The position numbers and the translations under genes were made by a program. From Saccharopolyspora sp. NFXS83 (lineage in GTDB: Bacteria; Actinomycetota; Actinomycetes; Mycobacteriales; Pseudonocardiaceae), in contig NZ_JAPFGB010000001.1 in NCBI RefSeq assembly GCF_026241095.1, forward strand, positions 1 to 64,000: 64,000 nt of DNA, read 5' to 3'. The notes beneath the pieces were generated by a model. It was not told the origin of the DNA and made no database searches. It worked only from the letters and a program-made list of their open reading frames with translations. Positions 48,718 to 58,942 of the stretch are shown piece after piece; position 1 is the first letter of the stretch; the number at the start of each line of letters is the position of its first letter.

Positions 48718-49139
48718 TGGCTGTCCCCACTTTCGTTGTCGCCCGCGCCGCGGTGTCGCCGGGGCCGCGGGCGAGGCCGCGTCGGGCGGCGATGGCTGCG
48801 GTGGTCGGCGCTGCCATCTTCCGGCACCGACCCGTTAATGGTCTACACCAGCATGGTGTGGTCTTCGCTGCCGCGCCGTCGGATCATGGGGTGCCGCCCG
48901 GTGCCCTGCGGCAGGAGGGTGAAAACCCGATGTTGATCGGGTGATCTTGGTGGTAGCCCGAACGGCCGCTCCGGAAGCGTCGGCGCCTCGGAGGCACCTC
49001 GCGCCGACGGCACGGCGATCTCCCCGGTCGTCGCCGTCCGCAGCTCGCTCACCTGATCAGCGGACCCGCGTCGGGGTGATCACTCTGAGGGGTCGCCGTT
49101 GACCCGGCTCAGGGCGGCTGCGCGGGGCGGGAACCGCGC
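48718..49139 (-). other. 422-bp gap between nagA and the sigma factor gene
   Basis: The gap holds the DasR-type site (48837-48852) and a hairpin CGTCGGCGC (48978-48986)/GCGCCGACG (49001-49009), probably ending the sigma factor transcript. A minus-strand frame at 48843-49052 exists but has no ribosome site and would run over the operator, so I do not call a gene. Confidence 0.6.
48837..48852. promoter_or_regulatory. DasR-responsive element (dre) upstream of nagA
   Basis: AATGGTCTACACCAGC agrees with the dre consensus ACTGGTCTAGACCAGT at 13 of 16 positions and keeps the TGGTCT and ACCA cores. The palindrome is centred about 127 bp from the nagA start. DasR is the GntR-family regulator of GlcNAc use in actinobacteria. 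Confidence 0.8.
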
Positions 49140-49715
49140 TCAGTGCGAGCGCATGACCTTCTGCAGGGCTTCCAGGCCGCGGCTGGCGGTGGACTTCACG
49201 GTTCCCTTCGAGACGCCGGTGGCCTCGGAGATCTCGGCCTCGGTGAGGTTGCCGTAGTAGCGCAGCACCAGCACCTCGCGCTGCCGCGGCGGCAGTTCGC
49301 CCAGCGCCGCCACCACCGCCTGGTGCTCCGCGGTGAGCATCGCCAGCGACTCCGCGGAGCGCGCGTCGGCCTGGTGCGGCGGCTGGTACTCGCGGGCCGT
49401 CTTGCGGCGCCGCAGCACCGAGCGGCTGCCGTTGACCACGGCGGTGCGCAGGTAGCCGATGGCGGCCTTCGCGTCGCGCAGGCCGGACCAGTTGCGGTAG
49501 AGCCCGGTGAACGCCTCCTGCACCACGTCCTCGGCGGTCGCCGGTTCGTCGACCAGCAGGATCGCCAGCCGGACCATGCGCATCCGCTGCTGGCGGTACA
49601 GGTCTTCGAGGGTGAGCGGTTGGTCGGTGGCGGTGGATGCGGTGTCGATCGCGCGGAGGTGGCCCAGTGTCTGCTCGACGCTGCGTTCGACCCCCGCTGA
49701 GGAATCCCCGAACAT
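49140..49715 (-). CDS. SigE-family RNA polymerase sigma factor
   Basis: A 191-residue extracytoplasmic-function-type sigma factor. Region 2 is LEDLYRQQRMRMVRLAILLV then EDVVQEAFTGLYRNW with the -10-binding helix; region 4 is ALGELPPRQREVLVLRYYGNLTEAEIS and VSKGTVKSTASRGLEALQ, the -35-binding helix-turn-helix (blocks given separately). This is the large actinobacterial SigE family without an adjacent zinc-type anti-sigma gene. No membrane anti-sigma factor flanks it either, so control is not visible. The ATG at 49715 starts MFGDSSAG; the upstream open frame (to 49889) is low-complexity Arg-rich and rejected. Confidence 0.9.
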   Translation of the reverse strand: MFGDSSAGVERSVEQTLGHLRAIDTASTATDQPLTLEDLYRQQRMRMVRLAILLVDEPATAEDVVQEAFTGLYRNWSGLRDAKAAIGYLRTAVVNGSRSVLRRRKTAREYQPPHQADARSAESLAMLTAEHQAVVAALGELPPRQREVLVLRYYGNLTEAEISEATGVSKGTVKSTASRGLEALQKVMRSH

Positions 49716-49798
49716 GATCTGAAAGTACCGGCTTCGCCCGGCGGCTGTCCCCCGGCCGGGTAGCGTCCGGAACAGGCTCGTGATCAGGGAGGTCCGAA

Positions 49799-50080
49799 AT
49801 GGCGAAGTTCGTGGTCGAAATGGTTTACGGCGACGACGAGGAGCGCCGGTTGGCCGTGCGGCCCGACCACCGCGTCTACGCCAAGTCACTGGCGCAGCAG
49901 GGGATCCTGCTGGCCGGGGGTCCGTACGAGGACGGCGCGGGCGCCCAGCTCGTCTACGAAGCGGCGGACGCGGCGGCGGTGCAGCGGCTGCTCGACGAGG
50001 ACCCGTACCTCAAGGAGGGCGTGATCGCCTCGACCACCGTCCGTGAGTGGAACGCGATCACCGGTTCCTGGGTTTCATGA
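49799..50080 (+). CDS. YciI family protein
   Basis: A 93-residue ferredoxin-like-fold protein of the YciI/muconolactone isomerase-like group: KFVVEMVYGDDEERRLAVRPDHRVYAKSLAQQGILLAGGPY covers the fold, with the putative active-site His in RPDHR and the family GGP turn. Family members are small dimers; one is a chloromuconate dehydrochlorinase relative, and most have no assigned reaction. The ATG at 49799 is used. It is divergent from the sigma factor and upstream of fba, separated by 206 bp. Confidence 0.88.
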   Translation: MAKFVVEMVYGDDEERRLAVRPDHRVYAKSLAQQGILLAGGPYEDGAGAQLVYEAADAAAVQRLLDEDPYLKEGVIASTTVREWNAITGSWVS

Positions 50081-50286
50081 TCCACTAGCCTGTTCGGGCG
50101 ACCCCGCACATCCATTGGTGTGAGGATTGCGACAGCGGTGCAGATCCGCACCGATCCAGTGGTTTTCCCTATGACGCGAACGGGTAGCGCTGACCTCCAC
50201 AGGCCCGCGCGGACCTCGCGCGCCCTCGTAGGATTCGGCGCGGCTCCCCGCTGCCAAGAACGACTCCACCCCGAGGAGGACGACCG

Positions 50287-51321
<1,035 letters not shown>

Positions 51322-51336
51322 CACCGCACCGCACCT

Positions 51337-51374
51337 CGAACGCCACCCCGGACCGAGCACCGGGGTGGCGTTCG
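51337..51374 (+). terminator. Hairpin terminator after fba
   Basis: CGAACGCCACCCCGG (51337-51351) pairs perfectly with CCGGGGTGGCGTTCG (51360-51374), with an 8-base loop. Confidence 0.87.
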
Positions 51375-51398
51375 CGCGTCGGATGACAGGATGACGCC

Positions 51399-51806
51399 AT
51401 GACGAACCTGCTGGAGCCACCGGAAACGCTGCTGCCGGAGAACACCACCGCACAGGCCGCGCTCGACGCCGGAACCGACCCGGCGAAGGTCGCCGCGGAG
51501 TTCCCCGCGTTCAGCGCCGCCTGGGCGCAGCTCGGCGAGGCCGCGCTGGAGCGCGAGGAGTTCATCGCCGCCTACGCCTACGCGCGCACCGGCTACCACC
51601 GCGGCCTGGACGCGCTGCGCAAGTCCGGCTGGAAGGGCTTCGGCCCGGTGCCGTGGCGGCACCGCCCCAACCAGGGCGTGCTGCGCGCCGTCGCCGTGCT
51701 GGCCAAGGCCGCGAGCGCGATCGGCGAGACCGAGGAGTTCGACCGCTGCCGCCAGCTCCTGCTCGACAGCGACCCCGCCTCGGTGGAGGCCACCGGAGTG
51801 GCGTGA
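51399..51806 (+). CDS. DUF3151 protein
   Basis: A 135-residue helical, TPR-like protein confined to actinobacteria. The signature reads LLPEN, VAAEFPAFSAAWAQLGEAALE, AYAYARTGYHRGLDALR, GWKGFGPVPWRHRPNQGVLRAV; only short blocks are quoted. Function is unknown. The gene lies close to fba in mycobacteria too (Rv0360c, from memory), so the link with fba is conserved even though a terminator separates them here. The ATG at 51399 is used. Confidence 0.9.
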   Translation: MTNLLEPPETLLPENTTAQAALDAGTDPAKVAAEFPAFSAAWAQLGEAALEREEFIAAYAYARTGYHRGLDALRKSGWKGFGPVPWRHRPNQGVLRAVAVLAKAASAIGETEEFDRCRQLLLDSDPASVEATGVA

Positions 51807-51933
51807 CGCCATAGCGGAGGGTCCGGTGCGCCGGACCCTCCCGAGCAGGGTGCTTCCTCCGGGAACCCGACCGGCAGCGGCCGGTACGACCTGGGTGATC
51901 GCCTGCGCGCTCCTCGTGGCGCAGAATGAGCGC

Positions 51934-53034
51934 GTGCAGCGGGTGCGGCAGGAGTTGAGTCGGCGGTTGCGGCGGTTGTTCCGGTCGGGCGTGCCGATCG
52001 TGCAGTGCGCCGTGGCCGCGGGTCTGGCGTGGGCCGTGGCGAAGCACCTGGTGGGGCATCCGGCGCCGTTCTTCGCGCCGATCGCCGCGGTGGTGTCGCT
52101 GGGCGTGTCGCTGGGGCAGCGGATGCGGCGGTCCCTGGAACTGGTCGTGGGCGTCAGCATCGGCATCGGTGTCGGCGACGTGCTGATCTCGATGATCGGC
52201 ACCGGACCGTGGCAGATCGCGCTGGTCGTCGCGCTCGCCATGAGCACGGCGGTGCTCGCCGACAGCGGCGCGATCATCGTGCTGCAGGCGGCGTCCTCGT
52301 CGGTGCTGGTGGCCACGCTGCTGCCGCCCGCGACGGTCGGCGGCTGGACCCGGATGATCGACGCGGCCGTGGGCGGCCTCGTCGGATTCGCGGTCGCCGC
52401 GTTGCTGCCGGCGAACCCGCTGGCCGTGGCGCACCGCAACGGCCGGTTGGTGCTGGGCGCGCTCACCGAGGGGCTGCGCGGGGTCGCGTGGGCGGTGTCC
52501 CGGCGCGACGTCGACGTCGCCTCCGACACGCTGGCCGCGGCGCGCAAGAGCCAGAAGCTCGTGGACGAGTTCCGGACGGCGCTGGAGGCGGGCGGCGAGA
52601 TCGCCAAGTTCGCCCCGATCCGGTGGCGGCGACGCGGCGACCTGGAGCGCTACGAGTCGGCGGCCACGCCGATCGACCGGGCGCTGCGCAACACGCGGGT
52701 GCTGGCGCGGCGCGCGATGGCGGCGCTGCGCGACGGGGAACCGGTGCCGCGTCCGCTGCCGGGACTGCTGGAGGAGCTGGCCGGTTCGGTGGTGCTGCTG
52801 CGCGACGAGCTGGCCAGCGGCACCGAACCGTTGCAGGCGCGCGACGCCGCGCGCTCGGTGGCCCGCCGCTCCTCGGTGGAACTGCTGGGGGAAGGCGACT
52901 TCTCGATGCAGGTGGTGGTGCTCCAGGTCCGCTCCATCGCGGTGGACCTGCTCCAGGCGACCGGCCTCACCCGGACCGAGGCGATCGCCGCCCTCCCGCC
53001 GTTGCACCCCCGCCGCGAAGGCGACCACAGCTGA
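51934..53034 (+). CDS. FUSC/aromatic-acid-exporter-like membrane protein
   Basis: A 366-residue protein. The first 170 residues hold about five to six membrane segments with IVQCAVAAGLAWAVAKHLV, FFAPIAAVVSLGVSLGQRMRRSLEL and the family's repeating ...LADSGAIIVLQAASSSVLVAT pattern (blocks only). A cytosolic helical domain with YESAATPIDRALRNTRVLARRA follows. The FUSC family exports aromatic acids or related anions, often with partners; here the gene is single. The start is GTG at 51934; GTG 51895 is an alternative. A dispersed repeat lies downstream. Confidence 0.85.
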   Translation: MQRVRQELSRRLRRLFRSGVPIVQCAVAAGLAWAVAKHLVGHPAPFFAPIAAVVSLGVSLGQRMRRSLELVVGVSIGIGVGDVLISMIGTGPWQIALVVALAMSTAVLADSGAIIVLQAASSSVLVATLLPPATVGGWTRMIDAAVGGLVGFAVAALLPANPLAVAHRNGRLVLGALTEGLRGVAWAVSRRDVDVASDTLAAARKSQKLVDEFRTALEAGGEIAKFAPIRWRRRGDLERYESAATPIDRALRNTRVLARRAMAALRDGEPVPRPLPGLLEELAGSVVLLRDELASGTEPLQARDAARSVARRSSVELLGEGDFSMQVVVLQVRSIAVDLLQATGLTRTEAIAALPPLHPRREGDHS

Positions 53035-53059
53035 CCTGAGCGGTCTCGCGCCCTGCCTG

Positions 53060-53280
53060 TTGTCAACGGCGAAGGCCGAGCCTCGTGGCCGAAGGCAGTG
53101 CCTCGCGGCGAAGCCGTGCTTGTCATCGCGCAGCGATCAGCCCACGTGATCAAGCCGACCACCGGCGGGTTCTCAGTGAGCCTCTCGCGAGGACAGCTTT
53201 CCCTCGTGGCGGAGCCACTTGGGAAGAAGATCCCGCGGCGAGAGGCTCACCGAGGTTCCGCTACCCGGACACCTGTGCAG
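53060..53280 (+). repeat. Dispersed hairpin repeat, copy between the FUSC gene and purA
   Basis: The tail at 53068-53130 has short repeats (CCTCGTGGCCGAAGGC, CCTCGCGGCGAAGCCGTG). The hairpin pairs CTCAGTGAGCCTCTCGC (53172-53188) with GCGAGAGGCTCACCGAG (53238-53254). The apex GTGGCGGAGCCAC is identical to the 44 kb copy, while the stem bases differ on both sides in a matched way. Confidence 0.85.
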
Positions 53281-53298
53281 ATCAAGCGGAACGAACGG

Positions 53299-54657
<1,359 letters not shown>

Positions 54658-54680
54658 TCAGGGTAAACCAGGAGCGAAAC

Positions 54681-55388
54681 GTGAGTACCACTGCACTGTC
54701 CTGCACAAACAACGATGACACCACGCGTGCGCGCGGTGACGCAGCGTGGCACTTCGTCTCTCCCGCTCCTGGGAAGGCCGAGGTCGATGCGCTCTTGCCC
54801 GACGGCCCCGGGCGAGTCGTGGTCGAGGGTACCGATGCGGATCTCGCCGCGGTGGTGCTGCGGCTGCTGCGCAAGAACCGCATCGCCGACCTGGCGGTGG
54901 GCTACGTCCCGGTGGCGGAGTCGCCCGCGACGCGGCTGTGGGGGCTGCCCGTCGGGCCGGAAGCGCGGCGGCTCGCGTTCGAAGGCGAGGCTCGTCCGGC
55001 CGCGCTGGTGCGGGACGACTCGGGCGGGTTGCTGATCGCGTCCGGGCGCGTCGAGCCGATCACCGGGCAGGTGTACTGCGACGACCAGCGGGTGCTGCAC
55101 GGCCCCGCGCGGAGCCTGGAGATCAGCCCCGACCCGGAGGCGACGCCGCTGCCGGAGCCCACCGCCGATCCGATGTCGGCGAACCTCGACCCGGCCGCCG
55201 ACGGCCTGCGCGTCACCACCGTGCGCCGCGGCCTGCTGCGCACCCGCCGCGAGGTGACCAGGGGACGCGCCGTGCAGGCGGGGTTCCGCGAGGCGACGGT
55301 GCTGCGCGACGGGGTCGCGCACCCCAGGCCCGTGGGCAAATGGGCCTGGTACCGCCACACCGAGGACCTGCTGCTCGTGCGGCCGTGA
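54681..55388 (+). CDS. Conserved hypothetical protein divergent from purA
   Basis: A 235-residue protein. The first 75 residues look like a small alpha/beta domain (GRVVVEGTDADLAAVVLRLLRKNRIADLAVGYVP, as VVLRLLRKNRIADL and neighbours), followed by a beta-rich part with LRDGVAHPRPVGKWAWYRH near the end. No signal or membrane segment is present. It is like Rv0358, which stands divergent from purA in M. tuberculosis (from memory), so conservation of place hints at a shared promoter or a linked role. A GTG start at 54681 with AGGAGCGAAAC upstream supports the choice. The family has no assigned function. Confidence 0.8.
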   Translation: MSTTALSCTNNDDTTRARGDAAWHFVSPAPGKAEVDALLPDGPGRVVVEGTDADLAAVVLRLLRKNRIADLAVGYVPVAESPATRLWGLPVGPEARRLAFEGEARPAALVRDDSGGLLIASGRVEPITGQVYCDDQRVLHGPARSLEISPDPEATPLPEPTADPMSANLDPAADGLRVTTVRRGLLRTRREVTRGRAVQAGFREATVLRDGVAHPRPVGKWAWYRHTEDLLLVRP

Positions 55389-55567
55389 CGACGCCGCCGA
55401 CAGCGGCGAAAAGCCCTGCGCACACACAGATTCACCAGATGTGGGCGCCGGGACGTGGCGCTTTCACGACAGGTCACCGCCTAGTCACTTCGGGGCATTG
55501 CCATGGCCACCTCGCTCGATGAGGGTCAGGATCGACATCGGCGAGATCAGCCACAGCGGAGGACCCC

Positions 55568-56206
55568 ATGACGCCGAAACGTTCGCTTCGCGCAGCCCTG
55601 ACCGCGCTGCCCCTGGCCGGCGCACTGTCGCTCGGCCTGGCCCTGCCCGCCGGTGCCGAACCGCCCGGCATCCCCGACGGCGCCACGGCGCAGACCCAGC
55701 TCGACGAGCTGAAGGTCGCGCCCGAAGGCTCCTCCGACGGCTACGACCGCGACAAGTTCCCGCACTGGAGCGAAGGGGCCGACGGGTGCAGCACCCGTGA
55801 GGCCGTGCTCAAGCGCGACGGGGAGAACGTCGAGGTCGGCTCGGACTGCTACCCGACGTCGGGCACCTGGAACAGCCCGTACGACGGCGGTTCCTGGACC
55901 CAGCCGTCCGATGTGGACATCGATCACGTGGTGCCGCTGGCCGCCGCCTGGCGTTCCGGCGCGGCGGCGTGGACCGACGAGCAGCGCGAAGCGTTCGCCA
56001 ACGACCTCGAAGGCCCGCAGCTCATCGCGGTCACCGACAACGTGAACCAGGAGAAGAGCGACCAGACCCCGGACCAGTGGATGCCGCCGGAAGCGGGCTA
56101 CCACTGCACTTACGCCTCGATGTGGGTCGGTTCGAAGCACAAGTACGAGCTCACGGTCACCGAAGCCGAGAAGACCGCCCTCAAGGACGCCCTCGGCACC
56201 TGCTGA
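55568..56206 (+). CDS. Secreted HNH-type nuclease (DUF1524/GmrSD-like)
   Basis: A 212-residue exported protein. The Sec signal peptide is residues 1-30 (basic start, ALTALPLAGALSLGLALPAGA, cleavage near AGA-EP). The mature part carries the HNH-like core DVDIDHVVPLAAAWRSGA (about 115-132) with the D-H pair, followed by FANDLEGPQLIAVTDNVNQEKSD and a paired-Cys pattern (Cys near 77, 95, 179 and the terminal Cys) fit for disulfides. Related proteins are extracellular nucleases of Streptomyces that help use external DNA. The ATG at 55568 follows CGGAGGA. It is monocistronic with a strong terminator. Confidence 0.87.
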   Translation: MTPKRSLRAALTALPLAGALSLGLALPAGAEPPGIPDGATAQTQLDELKVAPEGSSDGYDRDKFPHWSEGADGCSTREAVLKRDGENVEVGSDCYPTSGTWNSPYDGGSWTQPSDVDIDHVVPLAAAWRSGAAAWTDEQREAFANDLEGPQLIAVTDNVNQEKSDQTPDQWMPPEAGYHCTYASMWVGSKHKYELTVTEAEKTALKDALGTC

Positions 56207-56221
56207 GCCGCGAATCCGGAG

Positions 56222-56261
56222 AACGCCTCACTCGCCCGCGCAGGGCGGGTGGGGCGTTTTT
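56222..56261 (+). terminator. Classic terminator after the secreted nuclease gene
   Basis: AACGCCTCACTCGCCC (56222-56237) pairs with GGGCGGGTGGGGCGTT (56243-56258) with two G-T pairs, followed by a T-run reaching 56261. It is one of the few terminators here with a clear U-tract. Confidence 0.92.
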
Positions 56262-56355
56262 CCGCCTCCGCCGGGGTTTTCGCGATGGATATCACCTGGT
56301 GGGATGGTTTTCCCGGGCGTTGACGGGGGGTTCGGGCGGGTGCGAATCTCCAGGC

Positions 56356-56436
56356 ATGGCCGTGCGCACCGTGCTGACCGGGCGCCTGCACGTCGATCTC
56401 CGGCGGCAGGCCAGCGCGGTCTGTCGCGGTCGCTGA
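56356..56436 (+). CDS. Cysteine-containing leader peptide upstream of ssuA (26 aa)
   Basis: A 26-residue open frame starting ATG at 56356, with the block RLHVDLRRQASAVCRGR at the end. Its core, R-x-HVDL-x-R-x-(S/A)SA-x-C-R, matches a class of short leader peptides found before sulfur-metabolism and transporter genes in actinobacteria. The single Cys codon and following Arg lie at the end, where ribosome stalling on low Cys-tRNA could alter downstream structure or initiation. The stop is 81 bp before the TTG start of ssuA. I propose that it attenuates or gates ssuA expression by cysteine supply. Confidence 0.72.
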   Translation: MAVRTVLTGRLHVDLRRQASAVCRGR

Positions 56437-56517
56437 CGCACCTCATCGCTCTGCCTCCGATCGTCCCGCGTCGACGGGCCGATCGAGGTCCGCCTGCTTA
56501 GCGAAAGCGACACGACC

Positions 56518-57528
56518 TTGCACCGTCGGGATTTCCTCGCTGCCCTCGCCCTGTCCACCACGACCGCAGGCCTGCTCGGAGCCTGCGGCCGGAGCCCGGA
56601 CGCGGCCTCCGCGCCCGTTCCGCCGCCGGTCGGGGACGCCGAACTGCGCCGGGTCCGGCTCCGCGTCGGTGACCAGAAGGGCAACTCGCAGTCCCTGCTG
56701 CGCTCCGCCGGGCTGGACCGGGCGCCTTACGCGATCGAGTGGTCCACGTTCACCTCCGGGCCGCCGCTGCTGGAGGCCGCCTCGGCCGGGGCCATCGACA
56801 TCGGCGGCGTCGGCAACACGCCCCCGCTGTTCGCGGCGGCGGCGAAGCGCAACGTGAAGGTCGTGGCCGCGTCGAAGGGCAACGTGACCAGCGACGCGCT
56901 GATCGTGCGCAAGGGGTCCCCGCTGCGGCGGGTGGAGGACCTGCGGGGCAAGAAGATCGCCGTGGCGCGCGGCAGCTCCGCGCACGGCCAGGTCTTGCTG
57001 AACCTGCGCCAGGCCGGACTCACCCCGGACGACGTGGAGCTGGTGATCCTGCAGCCCGCGGACGCGCTGGGCGCGTTCAACGGCGGCGAGGTGGACGCCT
57101 GGGCGATCTGGGACCCGTACTTCGCGCAAGTGCAGCTGGAAGCGGGCGCCGAGGTGCTCGTCGACGGAACGGGCATCTCCAACGGGCTCGACTTCCAGGT
57201 CGCCAGCGACGCGGCGCTGGCCGACGCGGCGAAGAACACCGCGCTCGCCGACTACGTGGTGCGGGTGGCGAAGGCGCAGATCTTCTCCGACGCGCACCGG
57301 CCCGAGCGGGCGAAGGCGTGGGCCGAGGACACCGGCCTGCCCATCGAGGTGACGCGCCGCGCCACCGACGCCGGGCCGAACCTGCCGATCCCGCTGGACG
57401 ACGCGGTGATCCGCTCCTCGCAGGAGCTGGCGGACGCGTTCGTGCGGGCCGAGGAGATCCCGCGCGCGTTCGACTTCGCCGAGTACGTCGACACCCGATT
57501 CGAGCAGCGGCTCGCCGCCGTCCGCTGA
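56518..57528 (+). CDS. ssuA: Sulfonate ABC transporter substrate-binding lipoprotein
   Basis: A 336-residue extracellular binding protein of the SsuA/TauA type (NMT1-like periplasmic-binding fold). Residues 1-23 form a twin-arginine-like lipoprotein signal: HRRDFLAALALSTT with the lipobox LLGAC, so the mature protein starts at Cys23 and is lipid-anchored. The domain has VRLRVGDQKGNSQSLL, GAIDIGGVGNTPPLFAAAAK, LRGKKIAVARGSSAHGQVL and DAWAIWDPYF blocks. No permease (ssuC) or ATPase (ssuB) gene is adjacent; they may be elsewhere. The start is TTG at 56518. A leader peptide precedes it and ssuD follows, so it is a sulfur-starvation locus. Confidence 0.92.
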   Translation: MHRRDFLAALALSTTTAGLLGACGRSPDAASAPVPPPVGDAELRRVRLRVGDQKGNSQSLLRSAGLDRAPYAIEWSTFTSGPPLLEAASAGAIDIGGVGNTPPLFAAAAKRNVKVVAASKGNVTSDALIVRKGSPLRRVEDLRGKKIAVARGSSAHGQVLLNLRQAGLTPDDVELVILQPADALGAFNGGEVDAWAIWDPYFAQVQLEAGAEVLVDGTGISNGLDFQVASDAALADAAKNTALADYVVRVAKAQIFSDAHRPERAKAWAEDTGLPIEVTRRATDAGPNLPIPLDDAVIRSSQELADAFVRAEEIPRAFDFAEYVDTRFEQRLAAVR

Positions 57529-57560
57529 CCGCCCTGTCCTCGGACTTGCGGGCGTCCGTC

Positions 57561-57643
57561 GGCAGCGGCGGAGCCGTCGAGGCTCCGCTGCCCGGCCCCC
57601 ATCGCAGCGGTGTTGAAAGTCGAGCAGTGAGGTTCCGCCACCC
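57561..57643. repeat. Hairpin and repeat remnant in the ssuA-ssuD gap
   Basis: GGCAGCGGCGGAGCC (57561-57575) pairs with GGCTCCGCTGCC (57581-57592) with a 3-base bulge. About 36 bp later, GAGGTTCCGCCACCC (57629-57643) is the exact edge sequence of the dispersed repeat (44266-44280). The gap is probably a decayed copy and may terminate part of the ssuA transcript. Confidence 0.55.
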
Positions 57644-57678
57644 CACGCGGAACGAGTTCGAGCTTCGGAGGGCTTCGC

Positions 57679-58833
57679 ATGAGCATCACGGTGCACTGGT
57701 TCCTGCCCACGCACGGCGACGGTCGGTCCATCGTGGACCGTCCGCACGTGACGGCGGTGGGGGCGCAGACCCCGCGCGAACCCGACATCGACTACCTGGC
57801 GCAGGTCGCGCAGGCCGTCGAACACCTCGGGTTCACCGGGATGCTCACGCCCACCGGCAGCTGGTGCCAGGACGCGTGGGTGACCACGGCCGCGCTGCTG
57901 GGACGCACCAAGCGCATCAAGTTCCTGGTGGCGTTCCGGCCCGGTTCGCTGACGCCGACGCTGTCCGCGCAGATGGCCACCACCTACCAGCAGGTCTCCG
58001 GGGGGAGGCTGCTGCTCAACATCGTCACCGGCGGTGAGTCCGCCGAGCAGCGCCGCTACGGCGACTGGCTCGACCACGACAAGCGCTACGAGCGCACCGA
58101 CGAGTTCCTCGCCGCGATGCGCGCCATCTGGTCCGGTGCACCCGCCGACTTCGACGGCGAGCACTACCGGCTGCGCGGCGCCACCGCCTACGACGTGCCG
58201 AACCCGCAGCCGCCGCTGTACTTCGGCGGTTCCTCGCCCGCGGCGCTGCCCGTGGCGGCGCGACGAGCCGACGTGCACCTGACCTGGGGCGAACCGCCCG
58301 CTCAGGTCGGGGAGCGGATCGCCCGGCTGCGGGAGCTCGCCGCAGCCGAAGGCCGCACGCTGCGGTTCGGGCTGCGGGCGCACACCATCACCCGCGACAC
58401 CTCCGCCGAGGCGTGGGCCACGGCGCAGCGCTTCCTGGCCCAGATGGATCCGGCGGAGGTGGCGGCCTCGCAGGCGAAGTTCGCGGTCACCGAGTCCACC
58501 GCGCAGCGCCGGATGGCGGAACTGCACGGCGGCGTCCTGCACTCCGACGCGCGCGAGCTCGAAGTGCACCCCGGCCTGTGGTCTGGTGTCGGGCTGCTGC
58601 GCGGCGGCGCGGGCACCGCGTTCGTCGGCAGCCACGAAGAGGTCGCCGACCTCATGTCCGAGTACCACGACGTGGGCGTCGAGGAGTTCGTGTTCTCCGG
58701 CTACCCGCACCTGGAGGAGGCGTACTGGTTCGGCGAGGGCGTGCGCCCGGTGCTGGCCCGCCGCGGCCTGCTCGCCGAACAGGGCGCTCCCGCCGCCGCG
58801 CCCCGCGTCCCGGACCCCAGCCCCGCGTCCTGA
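57679..58833 (+). CDS. ssuD: FMNH2-dependent alkanesulfonate monooxygenase
   Basis: Class C flavin monooxygenase that cuts the C-S bond of alkanesulfonates to release sulfite. It has 384 residues. The sequence follows SsuD closely: VHWFLPTHGDGRSI, LAQVAQAVEHLGFTGMLTPTGSWCQDAWVT, FRPGSLTPTLSAQMATTYQQVSGGRLLLNIVTGGE and YFGGSSPAALPVAARRADVHLTWGEPP (blocks), and a final FSGYPHLEEAYWFGEGV. The catalytic Cys/His/Arg set of the family is consistent. It needs reduced flavin from an SsuE-type reductase, which is not in the window. The ATG at 57679 follows CGGAGGGCTTCGC. Confidence 0.96.
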   Translation: MSITVHWFLPTHGDGRSIVDRPHVTAVGAQTPREPDIDYLAQVAQAVEHLGFTGMLTPTGSWCQDAWVTTAALLGRTKRIKFLVAFRPGSLTPTLSAQMATTYQQVSGGRLLLNIVTGGESAEQRRYGDWLDHDKRYERTDEFLAAMRAIWSGAPADFDGEHYRLRGATAYDVPNPQPPLYFGGSSPAALPVAARRADVHLTWGEPPAQVGERIARLRELAAAEGRTLRFGLRAHTITRDTSAEAWATAQRFLAQMDPAEVAASQAKFAVTESTAQRRMAELHGGVLHSDARELEVHPGLWSGVGLLRGGAGTAFVGSHEEVADLMSEYHDVGVEEFVFSGYPHLEEAYWFGEGVRPVLARRGLLAEQGAPAAAPRVPDPSPAS

Positions 58834-58876
58834 CCCCCCGAGCCCGGAATCGGGGCGGAACCCGATGGGGCCGGGT

Positions 58877-58900
58877 GATCCGCGCCCCGGGGCGCGGATC
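58877..58900. terminator. Bidirectional palindromic terminator between ssuD and the diesterase
   Basis: A 24-bp perfect palindrome: GATCCGCGCCCC (58877-58888) joined directly to its complement (58889-58900). It sits between two convergent genes. Confidence 0.8.
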
Positions 58901-58942
58901 GACGGGACGGACGCGCGGGCGGCGGAGGCGCGCACCCGGGCT

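Noticed and set aside
48843-49052. Minus-strand frame of 69 codons between nagA and the sigma factor gene
   Set aside because: It has no ribosome site and no known family, and it would run over the DasR-type operator.
49716-49889. N-terminal extension of the sigma factor
   Set aside because: It is low-complexity and Arg-rich and overlaps the start of the divergent YciI gene. MFGDSSAG at 49715 fits the family.
55389-55567. Riboswitch before the secreted nuclease gene
   Set aside because: I looked for ydaO, cobalamin, TPP and SAM core patterns and found none that I could support.
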